A stretch of DNA of 64,000 bases from Microcyclospora pomicola (taxonomy: Eukaryota > Ascomycota > Dothideomycetes > Capnodiales): the NCBI GenBank assembly GCA_002786065.1, contig NHNY01000008.1, positions 372,001 to 436,000 on the forward strand, written 5' to 3'. Shown in pieces: positions 10,505 to 22,000 of this stretch. The notes beneath the pieces are model-generated. The model was not told the origin of the DNA and did no database searches. It was given only the letters and a program-made list of their open reading frames with translations. A program made the position numbers and the translations under genes. Position 1 is the first letter of the stretch, and the number at the start of each line of letters is the position of its first letter.

Positions 10505-11744
10505 ATGAAAAGTCCCATTTCGTGGTCAGACACGACCAGTGCGCACGGTATCTCAGATCCCAACTTACCGGAGATGGCTCTGCAGATCGACGACGAAGAA
10601 GCGCTTGATGGTATGGCTAAGCTGAAGAGCTTGTACTAGTGATCGATGGGCATATGCTGACTGTTCCAGTCACATAGTGCTTGACCTCCCACAATTACAC
10701 ACCAAGCCGTCTGCCCAGAGTATACTAGCCACTCTATCCGACTTGAGCTCGGGGCCGCCATCTTGGGATGCCACACCTCGTTCGTCAACCCCACGATCTC
10801 CTCTGAGCGGAATCTCGACCCCGCTTCGGAGGCAGCGAAAGATCAGAAGTGAGGGAGTGCCAGGCTATCTGACCAGGATCATTTCTAGCCCACTGGCGTG
10901 GATCGACGATGATGGCGAGAAAGAGGCTATCTGGGAGTGTGCGTCACAACGCTTGAGCGAAAGAAGTGGGAGAACAGGCATGGCGGCGCTCAGCAGGACC
11001 TTTTCTATACCATTGGCCACAACGACTGCTGAGACATGCTCTACTGAAGAGCTGGCGCAGCTGGAAGTCACATTACACGAACCTGCTCTGACTGCAGACA
11101 ATGTCGGTCTCAAGACATGGGCATCATCGTATCTGCTAGCGAAACGCCTTGTTCTGCTCCGAGAGAGACTGTTGAAGTCACTTGTGTCGGACTCTGAATC
11201 CACACAAGTACTAGAGCTGGGAGCAGGCACAGGCCTCGTCGGTATCGCTGCTGCATTTGTCTTCGAGAGCGATGTACTGCTCACGGATCTTCCGGCAATT
11301 GTGCCGAATCTAGAAAGAAACGCACGCGAGAACACGCTCCTTGCTACTCGATCTCATGGCAGTGTCGAAGTCGGGATCCTCGACTGGTCAGATCCTCTCC
11401 GCCTTACTCTCAATTGCGATGCCGAGAAACAGCCAATCGAGAAGTCCTTCCCACTCATACTCGCCGCCGACGCAGTGTATGATATTGAGCATACAATTCT
11501 CCTACCTCACGCAGTTGCGGCGCTCCTGTTACGGGACGGGCACGCGCGATTCGTAGTCGAGATACCGCTTCGTGAAGGTTATGTTGCTGAACGGGAACTT
11601 TTTCGACAGAACATGAACAAGCTGGGACTCGTCACTGAAGAGCAGGGCGAAGAGACAGGTTATGATGACTGGAGTACGGTGAGCGGAGAGGAGCTCGCAG
11701 AAGTGACATGCTGGTGGAGTGTGTGGAAGTGGCGGAGACCATGA
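10505..11744 (+). CDS. EFM2: EFM2-like translation elongation factor lysine methyltransferase
   Basis: Exon 10505-10610 joins 10678-11744 across a 67-base intron (acceptor ATAG), giving 390 residues. The protein is a seven-beta-strand methyltransferase of the Methyltransf_16 group. Its S-adenosylmethionine motif is VLELGAGTGLVGIAAAF, followed by LTDLPAIVPNL, ILDWSDP and VVEIPLREGY. These blocks, and the preceding LHEPALTADNVGLKTWASS, follow yeast Efm2 (YBR271W) closely, which methylates elongation factors. The splice choice is fixed by the VLDLPQLHTKPS segment, equivalent to the Efm2 N-terminus. A second in-frame ATG 69 bases downstream is a possible alternative start. The gene sits 109 bases after VPS28 on the same strand. 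Confidence 0.85.
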
Positions 11745-12293
11745 CGTTGATGATGCTACTATCCTCGAGACAAGGAGCATCGATATACACTATAGACCTG
11801 TAAATCTGTGTGCTGGATGTCAGACAGCCAATGCGGTGACGCATTATGAACAGCATACAATGCCTTCAGTCTTTGTCAAATATCTCATGCACATATCCTC
11901 CATGTGCTCGTCAGTGGCAACGTTGATATCTCCTGCTGAAGCTCGCCACGACTCAGTGGGTGCACATCATGGGTACCAGCTGCGATCGGTAGCACGATCT
12001 CCTACCAGGTCGATCTCATCCCGCAGATTGGTCGAGGTGACTTGTCCTACTGCGAAGGCAGTCGATGAGCTTTACGAGCTTGAATCCAAGCTCGAAAGAC
12101 CGGCCATCTGATGTGAGAGACCGAACTTCTGGACTTGCAGCGAGATCTTCATGGACACAACCACTCGCGAAGACTCTTTTTGCTCGCCGATCGAATCGGT
12201 AGTGCCCAATGCATCTGCTTCCATCCACCTCGGACAGCCGTATTTGGCGGCTGTCCCATTCGTATGTGATCCACGACGTTCTCGATTATGGTT
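11745..12293. other. Intergenic between convergent genes
   Basis: 3' flanks of EFM2 and PET117. Small frames on both strands show no family resemblance. Confidence 0.5.
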
Positions 12294-12591
12294 TCATCTG
12301 GCCCCGTCACTGACATTCTGCACCTTGCGATACTCCTCCTCCAACTGTCGCTGCATTTCGAAATCCAGTAGGCGCTCTTTCTTGATCCGCTGCTGTTCCA
12401 TGTCGCGAATGACACCTTGATGCATGGCCTGGAAACATCATGTGTATTAGTCTGGGCCAGTCCTTAGTATAGATATTGGGAGGCTTGTAACTCACGGCCT
12501 TATCAGCTTTCTGCTGGTAATGGACAAACAAGACGATCGCAATCGCGCTCGATGTCGTACCAGCGAGCGTCAGCTTCGCTTTGGTGGACAT
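12294..12591 (-). CDS. PET117: Cytochrome c oxidase assembly factor Pet117
   Basis: Exons 12496-12591 and 12294-12428, separated by a 67-base intron (GTGAGT...CCAG), encode 76 residues. The first exon carries a hydrophobic segment (TSSAIAIVLFVHYQQ), the single inner-membrane anchor. The second has the family signature MHQGVIRDMEQQR followed by a charged helix ending EEEYRKVQ. Pet117 is a small mitochondrial protein that works with Cox15 in haem a synthesis for complex IV. Without splicing the frame reads into an unrelated tail, so the intron is required. The gene is head-to-head with the CYP505 gene. Confidence 0.92.
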
Positions 12592-13374
12592 GCTGGACGA
12601 GATCGAATGGGTCCTGGTTAGATACTTGTATGCTACATTTTGCAGTTTGTTGGTAGAAGCATCCGCATACGGCTGAACACGTGATCAGACATGGAGATTT
12701 AAGGCCCTGGCTGTCTGCACCTCGGCTATGGCCGCTCGGGTCCGACGTCTAGCCATGTATTCCTTGCCGAAGTGATCGAACCACTGGAACATCACCTTAC
12801 CCTCCAAACGCCACGGACGCGGTGCTCTGACGAACCAATACCAACGATGAAGCGGTCCTCGACCGTTCCAGAAGTGTTATTTGCAACCTTGGCATCGGTA
12901 CGATTGTTTCCCCGCCTGGACAGACGATGCTTCTATCCGGCAATGCATCCACAGGCACAAGATGCACTAAGAAGCAGCCGTCACGCCGAACCTGAACTAT
13001 ATCTCGTTTGCCGTTGTAATGTTGCAGCTAGCAAGGGCGTTTTGCATACGTGCTCCTTTCACATGCCAGACAATAACTCGTACACATGGTCCCACATGAA
13101 TGACTAAGGCGGGTTGGCTCCTATGTCGTCTTCCCAATCCATCGAAACAATAACCACACGGCCGTAACTCGACCGCTGCGCTGCATCAACAAGGCTCCGT
13201 GGACTTTATGCACTCGTACTCTATTGCTGCTGCCTTGCGCGCTTCATCTCGTTCCGGGAAGGAAATAGGTATTGTGTCGTCCGGGCATATGTAGACTCCC
13301 TCTCAGGGCGCCCCCAAACAGACACATCTTTATACCCTCGCGCGTGTATTGCTTCGGATCCTGTCGCCGCCATC
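12592..13374. promoter_or_regulatory. Divergent upstream region of PET117 and the CYP505 gene
   Basis: Holds a TATA-like TTTATACC at 13329-13336, about 40 bases before the CYP505 start codon. No other motif can be assigned. No gene seen. Confidence 0.4.
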
Positions 13375-16300
13375 ATGGCCAAACTCGAACCCATTCCAGG
13401 CCCAACGGCACTCCCTGTGCTGGGCAATGCATTCAACATTGACCCAGAGTACATTCTGGGCAGTCTGGAAGAGCTCGCGGAGACTTTTGGTACGCTGCAT
13501 ATGATGATTCACTACAATCACAATGTTAACAAGATTCTTTCAAGGCCCGATATATTCGATGAACCTACTAGGCTACAAGCCGCTTTTTGTATCAGGCTAC
13601 GACCTTGTGAACGAGTGCTGTGACGAGAAGCGTTTTGACAAAGCCGTCATTGGGTATGGTTAGATGCTCCAATGCTCTCGGCAGATGCTGACTTCCGTAC
13701 TGGCCTCTAAAGCAATTACGACGTGTGGTGCACGATGGACTATTCACCGCGCTCCCAGGCGAGCACAATTGGGCGGTTGCACATCGGACACTTATGTCTG
13801 CCTTTGGGCCACTGCCTATCCGATCCATGTTTACGGAAATGCACGATGTTGCCTCACAGCTGGTGTTGAAGTGGGCTCGATTTGGGCCTGAATATGATAT
13901 CGATGTCGCGGAAGACTTCACCCGGCTCACATTGGACACAATTGCTTTGTGAGTCAGCTCGTTGGATCTACGGCCAAATCCGCCATGCTGATTTCAGATC
14001 GTGAAGGTGTGCGATGGGGTTTCGCTTCAATTCCTTCTACCATGATGAAATGCACCCCTTCATCGACGCGATGGCCGGTGTCCTCACTGAGGCTGGTAAT
14101 CGCTCTCGAAGACCTGATATCGCGGACTTCGTCTTGCGATCTCAGAAACATGACTTTGACAGCAAGACCGAGTACCTGAAAAAAGTGTCTCTCGAGCTTG
14201 TACAGAAACGTCGAAATGCTCCCACAGATAAGAAAGACCTCTTGAACGCCATGTTGAACAACAGAGATCCCAAACTAGGTGTCGGTCTGACCGATGATTC
14301 CATTGTAGACAACATGATCACATTTCTAGTGGCTGGTATGTTGTTGGTGACGTTGCTTAGCTTAGCGAAAACGCGAACTGACGTATTGCAGGACACGAAA
14401 CCACCTCTGGACTGCTTTCATTCTTGTTCTACCAATTGTGCGCATATCCGGATGTCTATCAAAAAGCTCGCGACGAAGTGGACAGGGTGATAGGAACTGG
14501 CCCGGTCACAGTTGACCACATGTCCCAGCTACCTTATCTATCGGCCTGTTTGAGGGAGACACTGAGGTTGCATCCGACGGCACCAGCTTTTGGAGTTTGC
14601 GCAAAAGAGGATGATGTGATCGGTGGGAAGTACGCAGTGAAGCAGGGCCAGGCCATAGTCTTCATCCTCACCAAAGTTCACACTGATCCTGCTGTATATG
14701 GACCGGACGCCAAAGAGTTCAAGCCTGAACGTATGCTGGACGAGCCATTCTCCAAGTTGCCACCAAACTCGTGGAAGCCTTTCGGTAACGGAGTCCGTGG
14801 CTGTATCGGGCGACCGTTCGCATGGCAAGAAGCTCTGCTTACCTTTGCTCTCTTGCTGCAAATCTTCGACTTCAAAGCTTCCGACCCGTCATATATGCTC
14901 AAGATTAAGCAAACGCTCACAATCAAGCCGCTGAACTTCAAGATGCGTGCCACGATGCGGAACGCGACCTTGCTGGAGAATCTTGGACAAGTGTCAAGCG
15001 CAGAATCGGGCTATGCACCCGAAGGTGCAAGCACGAACGGACGCAAGCAACGAGACTCTTTTACTGACGGCAGCACGAAGGGACCTACGGTACAAATTTT
15101 CTACGGCAGCAACACAGGAACTTGCGAGACTCTGGCCAATAACCTGGCTTCCACCGCACAAGCCCGTGGCTATAACGCGAAAGTAGATATATTGGATAAG
15201 GCGACGGACAAATTATCCGCATCGGGTCCGACGGTCGTCATCACAGCAAGTTACGAGGGCGAAGCTCCTGACAATGCAACACAGTTTGTGTCATGGCTGA
15301 AGACGGCGCCAACGTCAAGTCTGACACACGCCAAATATGCCGTGTTCGGTGTCGGAAATCGTGATTGGGTATCAACATATCAACAGATTCCAAAGCTGGT
15401 GGATTACAACCTCTCCGCCAAGGGCGCGACTCGTCTCACCGACCGAGGAATAGTGGATGTGGCCGATGGTGAGATCTTCAACGTGTTTGACGACTGGGTT
15501 GATGGTCAGCTGTGGCCTTCGATCGAGAAGACTTTTGGAGCTGGCGCGGAAGTCACATCAACAGGAGGTCCTGGTTTTAGCGTCAAGATCGAAAAGGACT
15601 CTCGGACAACCACGTTGCGCCAGGATGTACAGACAGCTTTGGTCGTGGAATCTAGGCTACTGACTGCGTCCGGAAAAGCCGCAAAGCGCCATTTGCAACT
15701 CAAGCTGCCGACTGGCATGGAATACAAAGCCGGCGACTATCTCGCCGTCCTTCCCATCAACCCTACACAGTCCGTCCGTCGCGCCATGGCTCGCTTTGAG
15801 CTGACATGGGACGCTACCCTGACCATCAAGGAGAAGTCTCAAACCTCCATCCCCACCGGTCGACCAATTTCAGCCTTCGACGTCTTCTCGTCGTATATCG
15901 AGCTGGGCCAACCTGCCACCGTGAAGCAGATCATCGAGCTCGGCAAGGTCGTGTCCGACGACCAATCCCGCCAGGAGCTTGAAGAACTCAGCGGACCGGC
16001 ATACAAAGAGCTCGTCCAAGCCAAGAACGTCAGTCTCCTGCAGCTCCTCGAGCGCTACCCGTCCGCCAACTACACGCTCGGCCAATTCCTCGAAGCCGTC
16101 CCCACCATGCGGACTCGCCAATACAGCATCTCCTCCTCCCCGCTCCACGACCCCACCACCGCCTCCCTCACCTTCTCCGTCCTCGACGCGCCCGCCCATT
16201 CCGCCGGCGGCCAGCGCTTCCTCGGCGTCGCCTCTAACTACCTCGCCCAAGTCCAACCGCGCGACCACGTGCAGATCTCGCTGCGGCCCAGCCACGCCGG

Positions 16301-16784
16301 CTTCCGGCTGCCGGCCGACAACGCCGCGCCCATCATGATGGCCTGCGCCGGGACCGGGCTCGCGCCCTTCCGCGCCTTCGTGCAAGAGCGCGCCACCAAG
16401 CTCGCGCGCGGCGCCGCCCTCGGCCCCGCCATCCTCTTCTACGGCTGCAACGGCCCGGACGAGGACGACATGTACCGCGCCGAGTTCGACGCCTGGGACC
16501 GCCTCGGCGCCGTCGACGTCCGCCGCGCCTACACCTTCGCCCCCGAGGCGAGCGAGGGCTGCAAGTTCGTCCAGCACCGCGTCTGGCACGACCGCGCCGA
16601 GCTCGTCGAGCTCTTCAAGGCCGACGCCCGCATGTACATCTGCGGCGCCGGCGTCGTGGGGACCGCCATCATGGAGACGGCGTTGCGCGTCTACCGCGAA
16701 TACACCGGGTGCGAGGAGGACGAGGCCAAGGCGTGGTTCAGCGGGTTGCGCGGGGAGCGATATTGGGCGGACATCTTTTCTTGA
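13375..16784 (+). CDS. CYP505-type self-sufficient fatty-acid hydroxylase (P450-reductase fusion), one abnormal intron
   Basis: Exons 13375-13489, 13545-13653, 13703-13948, 14007-14335 and 14392-16784 would give about 1063 residues, the family's usual size. Seen in order: proline-rich start ([13 protein letters not shown]), I-helix AGHETTSG split by intron 4, ExxR motif (RETLRL), haem loop [10 protein letters not shown] with Cys near 404, FMN domain ([18 protein letters not shown], near 497), FAD motif RQYSISSSP (near 839), and NADPH motif [11 protein letters not shown] (near 920). Such enzymes hydroxylate fatty acids near the omega end using NADPH. Introns 1, 3 and 4 are normal GT-AG (55-58 bases). 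The only join of exons 2 and 3 that keeps frame and matches the family uses an intron ending TG, not AG, at 13701-13702; no AG nearby rescues the frame. The gene may be inactive or may use a non-canonical site. Confidence 0.88.
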
Positions 16785-17619
16785 ATGGGGTATGGGGAGG
16801 GGAAGAAAATCTAAACCGGGTCGGGAATGTTAGAATGGGGCATGGGTGCTTGTGACGTATATTCACTCGATACCAATGTCTATGACCATGGACGGACAGA
16901 AGCACGGACGAAAGGTTGCATAGCAAAATGATCATTATGTAGATACCATAATGGCGATGTTGGTACATAAAAACATGGCAGGTATGCTGCATGGACACAC
17001 CAAAGACTAGGCGAGGTAAGGCATGGCCTCTCTTGTCGCGAAGTCCGCTTACTATACATACACGAAGATGTCATGATATGGTGCGCGCGCGTGCGGGTGT
17101 GGCAGCGCAGAGTGACTGTCCTGGCATGCCACTGATGAGTCTCTGTTGTACAGCGCTCTTTTCTCCCTCGGGCTTGTGGTCGAGTGTTGCCCTTTTCCCT
17201 GTCCTGCCAAGTGCTGTACGTGGACAACACACATGTACCCTTTCGGCGCTATCCCGCTTGGCGTAGCCATGCGATCCTCTCGTGGGGATAGTGGGCGGAC
17301 GGGTGGCAGGTCGTTCCGGGACGGCTGAAGCACTTCTGAGCTGTCGCGATTGTGCCTCATATCCCTCAGTGGCCCTGATGAGAGAGGAATCTCGGAGCAA
17401 GCCCCTCCATATCAAGCCTTGCGAATGGATGCAAATGCTTGGAAGTAGGATCCGGACGCCTTCCACCAAACGTCCTACCCGAGGTTGGATGCAAGCCCGG
17501 CAAAGGGAACTTCACATCTTTAACCTCGGCACATACACTGTGGCAGGCTTTTTGCTCACATCTTGTGCTGTCGCACATTTCATTATGCGTTTGTACATCT
17601 CCACCCGATGCGTCCGACT
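16785..17619. other. Intergenic between convergent genes
   Basis: 3' flanks of the CYP505 gene and of the leftward Zn2Cys6 regulator. No supported gene or repeat. Confidence 0.5.
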
Positions 17620-19252
17620 TTAGTCGCCGTCATCCATGCTGTCCACCGTCATAGCATAGTCTTGATCGTAGTCCTGGGAGGCAGGTAACAAGCCGATTCC
17701 AGGAAGGCCTTTCGCATTGAGATTCCGTAGGTCCAGATATTGGTTCGCACAGTTCAATGGGCCTCTGATGGATTTGGTACATAGCTGGCGGTAGTCATCG
17801 TCGTTGGTGAAGGCCGAGTCCCCAAATGCGGAAAGCTCGTTCGCGATGTTTTGTATGCAGCGTGCGCGGGACTCGTGATTGAAGGGCACATGGATGGCGG
17901 GCATTGCCACCTCCGAGACCAAGCGAACCATCTCGTAATGTGCAAGGAACTTGGCCAAAGTCAGTGTGCTGTTCCAAAATCGTGGACAAAATGTACTTAC
18001 AATCAAAATCAGAGGATCTGGATTTAATAAGCGGAACACTCCTCGCGGTATCACCATCAACCACATCCGTAACGGGAACAAGGTCTCGAACAGCTCGTTG
18101 AGCGAAACGCTGTTGGTCAGACCTTCCGCATTTCGTAACACACATTGTAAATGCTTCACGGCCCCGAGCATTTCCTCGTCGTCCTTATGTTTGGCCAGTT
18201 TCGCAAAAGATTTTAGTGATGCGATTGCGGTCTTCAGTAAGTCCTTCTTGACCTCGTCAGGAATAAGGACGGCAGTCGTTAGTTCGGGATCGCTCAAGAC
18301 GGCGGTATGTGAGTCAAAGCAACTGGCTAGCGGCGACTTGTGGCCGACTTTGACCATTTGAATCAAGATCTGGTCATGTCAGTAGTGATAGACGAGAGCG
18401 GTCATAGAGATGTGTAACCTACGGTCAAGACGCCTTGCATGGTTGCCGAGAATTCGTGTCTATGCCGAGTTAGAAATGGGCGTCCGCAGACTAGAGAATT
18501 GCAAAAATCACTCACTTTTCGGGAGCGGACCAAGACAATAGCAGAGAAGCAGCAAGCGCTGCTTCTAAGTTTTTGCCTGATGAATCCTCGTTGATGAGGG
18601 TGATCAGACTTCGCAAAGACAGACTGCGATACTCGTGCGCCTTCGAAACAGCAGTCGATGATCTGGTGAGCAGGGACATGTGTAGACTCCCAATCCCGCA
18701 AACGCTGTAAAACACACATGCATGTTCACGAGCCAGCTCCAGGATTCTATCACGTTTCATCACGCATTAGTCCGGTGATCGCAGTCATGCATTTTCAAAA
18801 TACAGGCATGGGGGGTCGACCCACCTAGGCACAGCTCCAGCGCCAAAACCCAGCAGCGCACGATACTGCTCGCAAGTCTGCACGGTCGCGGCATCGCGCT
18901 CGACATGGCTGATGTAAAACCAGTCGGTGTTGGCGACGTCGGGACACATGTTCAGGACGGGGATGATCTCATCGAGGAGCGAGGTGTCGGAGCCCCGACG
19001 CTCCTGTGGCGAACTGTCGATCGGCTGCGTCTGAAAGCTACAAGCTGCACCCCGACCACGCTGATGCAGGCGTTTGCAGTTGAAACTATAGGAGCTGGCA
19101 GTCAGTAAAGTTCGGAGAAATGTAGCGGGGGTGTCGCGGGGGTTGGAGATGCACGCGGAGACATGCCATTCAGGTTTGGCCTCGTCGCAGCGGACGCGGC
19201 GCTGCTTGCACTGCACACAGCCATTCCGGCCTTTGACGTGGGCTCGTTTCAT
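17620..19252 (-). CDS. Zn2Cys6 fungal transcription factor, six exons, one GC-AG intron
   Basis: Exons 19167-19252, 18825-19085, 18516-18746, 18423-18459, 18001-18369 and 17620-17949 encode 437 residues; all phases close. The N-terminus has the binuclear zinc cluster C12-x2-C15-x6-C22-x6-C29-x2-C32-x11-C44 with the basic KQRRVRCDE run. Intron 1 (19086-19166) begins GCATGT and ends ATAG, a GC-AG intron, and splits the codon of zinc ligand C29 (TG then T). The other introns are 51-78 bases and GT-AG. The rest is an alpha-helical middle region like short fungal regulators of the Upc2 type (for example SLLDEIIPVLNMCPD and FALRL-like helices), with an acidic end (DSMDDGD). Targets are unknown; being convergent with the CYP505 gene is suggestive but not evidence. 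Start is the ATG four codons before the AHVKGRNGC run. Confidence 0.82.
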
Positions 19253-21049
19253 CCTCCAGGCGGTGGACGACAAAGAAGAAGGGGAGGAGGGCGGAGGACA
19301 CCAGGCTCGGGGGGGTGTTGGTGGTGGAGGATTGAAAGACGCAGCGGATGGCGGGACTGGAGTCGTCTGCCTTGGCTGTGAGGTCCGGCAATTGTGGGGC
19401 TGAATAAGCAGCCGGATCAGATTCTACGGTGTCACTCGGGTAAGGGACAGACGCTTCATGACCGTTCAGGCACGAACGCTTCGTGTGCATGCTGTACGTA
19501 TATACATGTCTGTATGTATCGACTCGACTTGACTCGACTCGTGCTCATGCACTCCACCTAACCCCATAGTAAACTAACTTCAACGTCCACGAAAATTACA
19601 ATGCGATGGCCTGGTGGTAGACCAGCCTAGGAGCCTCGCTTCGCCACAAACACACACGATAGCCGGCACACCGAACAGCGCTCGATCTCCTGCAGGTCAA
19701 CCCTGGCGCAAAACGTTCCATCTGTCCAACTCAGCCCTCGGGTGGCCACTTCCGGCATCTTTCCCCTCCGACATGGTTCAGGTGTTCACGCCCTAACGTG
19801 CTTCTTCTTCCACTTCAGCCGGATCCGTACCTGACCGTAGGTGTGCTCGACTCCAGTACCCGGTACCTCCAGGGCGTCCGGTCCAAGTTCCTGGCCGAGC
19901 TCCCCTGTACACGATGAAACAACGCAGGCGACTGATGCGGAGTGCGGACGGGAAGGGTTTCCGAATCCCCATGAACGACCGCCAGCCATCCATCTCCACC
20001 CACTCACATCGTCCTTGACTGGTGGGCATGACCGGCTTGAATAATGCCGTAGTGCGGCTCCCCTTGTTCTTGACTCGTCATGGCGCGTTGGACACGCCAT
20101 GGGGGCGGCATTGGCCTAGCGTCGCTGCGTCGCCCACATGGACGGAAGAACTATCACCAAGTGCTCTGAAAACCTGTCTGAAGATGATCTGATTGGGGGG
20201 GCTACGGCCCACACGTGTGAAGCCAGCTATATCTCAGTATTCTCGTTCAAGCCCCGTCTGCAACATCTCCCCAAAGGCCAAGACAATCCGGGCGCCGTCC
20301 CGTCCAGAGAGTCCTGCCATTCTTCTTTGTGCTACTGTGTAACGCCGCCAGCCGACCTATGAACCGGAACACTGGTAGCGACAACGGCGGACAGCGGAGA
20401 GACCTGGTCTGGATCTCATGACTAGAGTGGCCCGCGCATGGTCCAAATAGCCTTCCGAGCCATCTCATTTAAAGTACGATAGGGTGGCTCGCTGACTAAT
20501 TGCCATCGTCTTCGTTGTCCAGGTCTCGTCTTCTGCATGATGCATCGAGGTACACCCAGGGCGTACAGCCTGTTGCGGGTTGCAAGCCGCCGATGGTCAT
20601 GCGCGGTGCCTGGATCTGTTACATTCAATTTTCGTCCACGAGTCCGCATACGACTCCTTCAGAGATTTGCATGCATCACGCAATCCATGTCTGGAGATAT
20701 ACAGTTTAACACCGCGGCGGCCTTGGCTCTTTTCCGGCGCTTACGCCGAGAACCTCGATGGTATGATGTCGTCATCCTGTTCACTCATGTTTGATACTGC
20801 ACCGATAGCACAGCGCAAGTGCTGCCATGTCGATGCTGCTGCTTGAGCCGATGATGTGGCTATCTGTAGATCCACGACGGTCAGGTAGGCAATCATAATA
20901 ACGTCACTGCCGATTCCGCCAGAGCCGATCGATCTACATGAAAACGCGCAACCTCAGCAAATGATACCCTTTCCAAGCCATCTGCTGCCACGCCGAGCTT
21001 GATCTTCATCAGCCACCACAGCACGCTTGTCGATCACCGTAAGGCCGCC
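19253..21049. other. Long intergenic region, promoters of two divergent genes
   Basis: About 1.8 kb. A short degenerate run of GACTCGACT-type repeats lies near 19520-19545. Open frames such as 19786-20100 on the minus strand do not resemble known proteins. I see no supported gene. Confidence 0.45.
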
Positions 21050-22000
21050 ATGTCGACCACGATACAGCTGGTCACGCAAGGCTTGCCCGACAAGAACGTC
21101 TCCACTGATCTGAATCGGCATCCGCACGCGAAGTTGGTTGCCAAGCAGTATGGCGAAGATATCAACAGTTACCCAGCCGAGAAGCCGTACAGTCTCGCGC
21201 TGGACGCGGTCCCCGTGACCATCGAGCGCCTTCCTTACTATCCACGGACCGGCGACCGTCTGCAGGACCCAGGCACCGCACGCGTGAGTGTCGCCGCCAG
21301 CAACGAGGCACCCGACGGCACGACCGAAGGCGACTGGGCGAAGACGCACCAGCACCAGACCGTCCTGCAGCAGCACTGCGCCTACTTCGACCGCGACGGC
21401 GACGGCATCATCTGGCCGCTCGACACCTACCATGCCACGCGCGCGTGGGGATGGAACCCGCTGCTGGCGTTGTTCGCCATGGCCGTCATCCACTTCGGCC
21501 TGAGCTACGCCTCCGCGCCCAGCTGGCTGCCTGACCCCTTCTTCCGCCTGTGGATCGCCAACATGCACAAGAACAAGCACGGCAGCAGCAGCATGACCTA
21601 CGACGCCGAAGGCCGCTTCCGGCCCCAGAGCTTCGAGGATGTCTTCGCCAAGTACGATCGCGGCGGCAAGGGCGGCCTGGACGTGTCGGATCTCCTCCGC
21701 ATGCACAAGGGCCAGAGAATGGCGATGGATGTGTGGGGATGGTCAGCGACTGCGCTGGAGTGTACGTCTGGCCCTGCGAGATAGCGACTAGTTCACCATC
21801 CTCCCAGACCGCTTACAATGCTGATTACTGACGAACATTTCATCTCCACAGGGATTGCGACTTACCTCCTCCTCTGGCCAGACGATGGCGTCATACGCAA
21901 GGACGAGGTCCGCCGTCTATTCGACGGCTCCATCTTCCAGTACAAAGCGGACCAGTACGCGATGAAGCAGCAGCAGCAGCGCAAGCGCAAGGCCGCCTAA
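21050..22000 (+). CDS. Caleosin family peroxygenase / lipid-droplet protein
   Basis: Exons 21050-21761 and 21852-22000, with a 90-base intron, encode 286 residues. A single EF-hand (YFDRDGDGIIWP, about residues 112-123) is preceded by the conserved histidine of LQQHCAY, which in caleosins helps bind haem. It is followed by the hydrophobic stretch LLALFAMAVIHFGLSYA and a proline-containing turn, then IANMHKNKHGSSS, a family hallmark. Caleosins sit on lipid droplets or ER and use hydroperoxides to oxidise unsaturated fatty acids; fungal members affect sporulation and toxin production in some species. The C-terminus is a glutamine run then basic (QQQQRKRKAA). The start is the first ATG after an in-frame leader without ATG. 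GC content is higher than in the flanks. Confidence 0.93.

Noticed and set aside
15870-16589. 239-codon open frame antisense to the CYP505 reductase domain
   Set aside because: Same effect; composition is glycine/glutamate/valine-rich without motifs.
13375-19252. CYP505 gene plus adjacent Zn2Cys6 regulator as a secondary-metabolite cluster
   Set aside because: No polyketide synthase, peptide synthetase, terpene cyclase or transporter nearby; CYP505 enzymes are usually fatty-acid hydroxylases.
19520-19545. GACTCGACT-type short repeats as a CRISPR or satellite
   Set aside because: Only a few degenerate units over about 25 bases; an ordinary microsatellite.
20954-21706. 250-codon open frame antisense to the caleosin gene
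   Set aside because: Mirror of a GC-rich real gene; no family resemblance and the caleosin frame is fully conserved.
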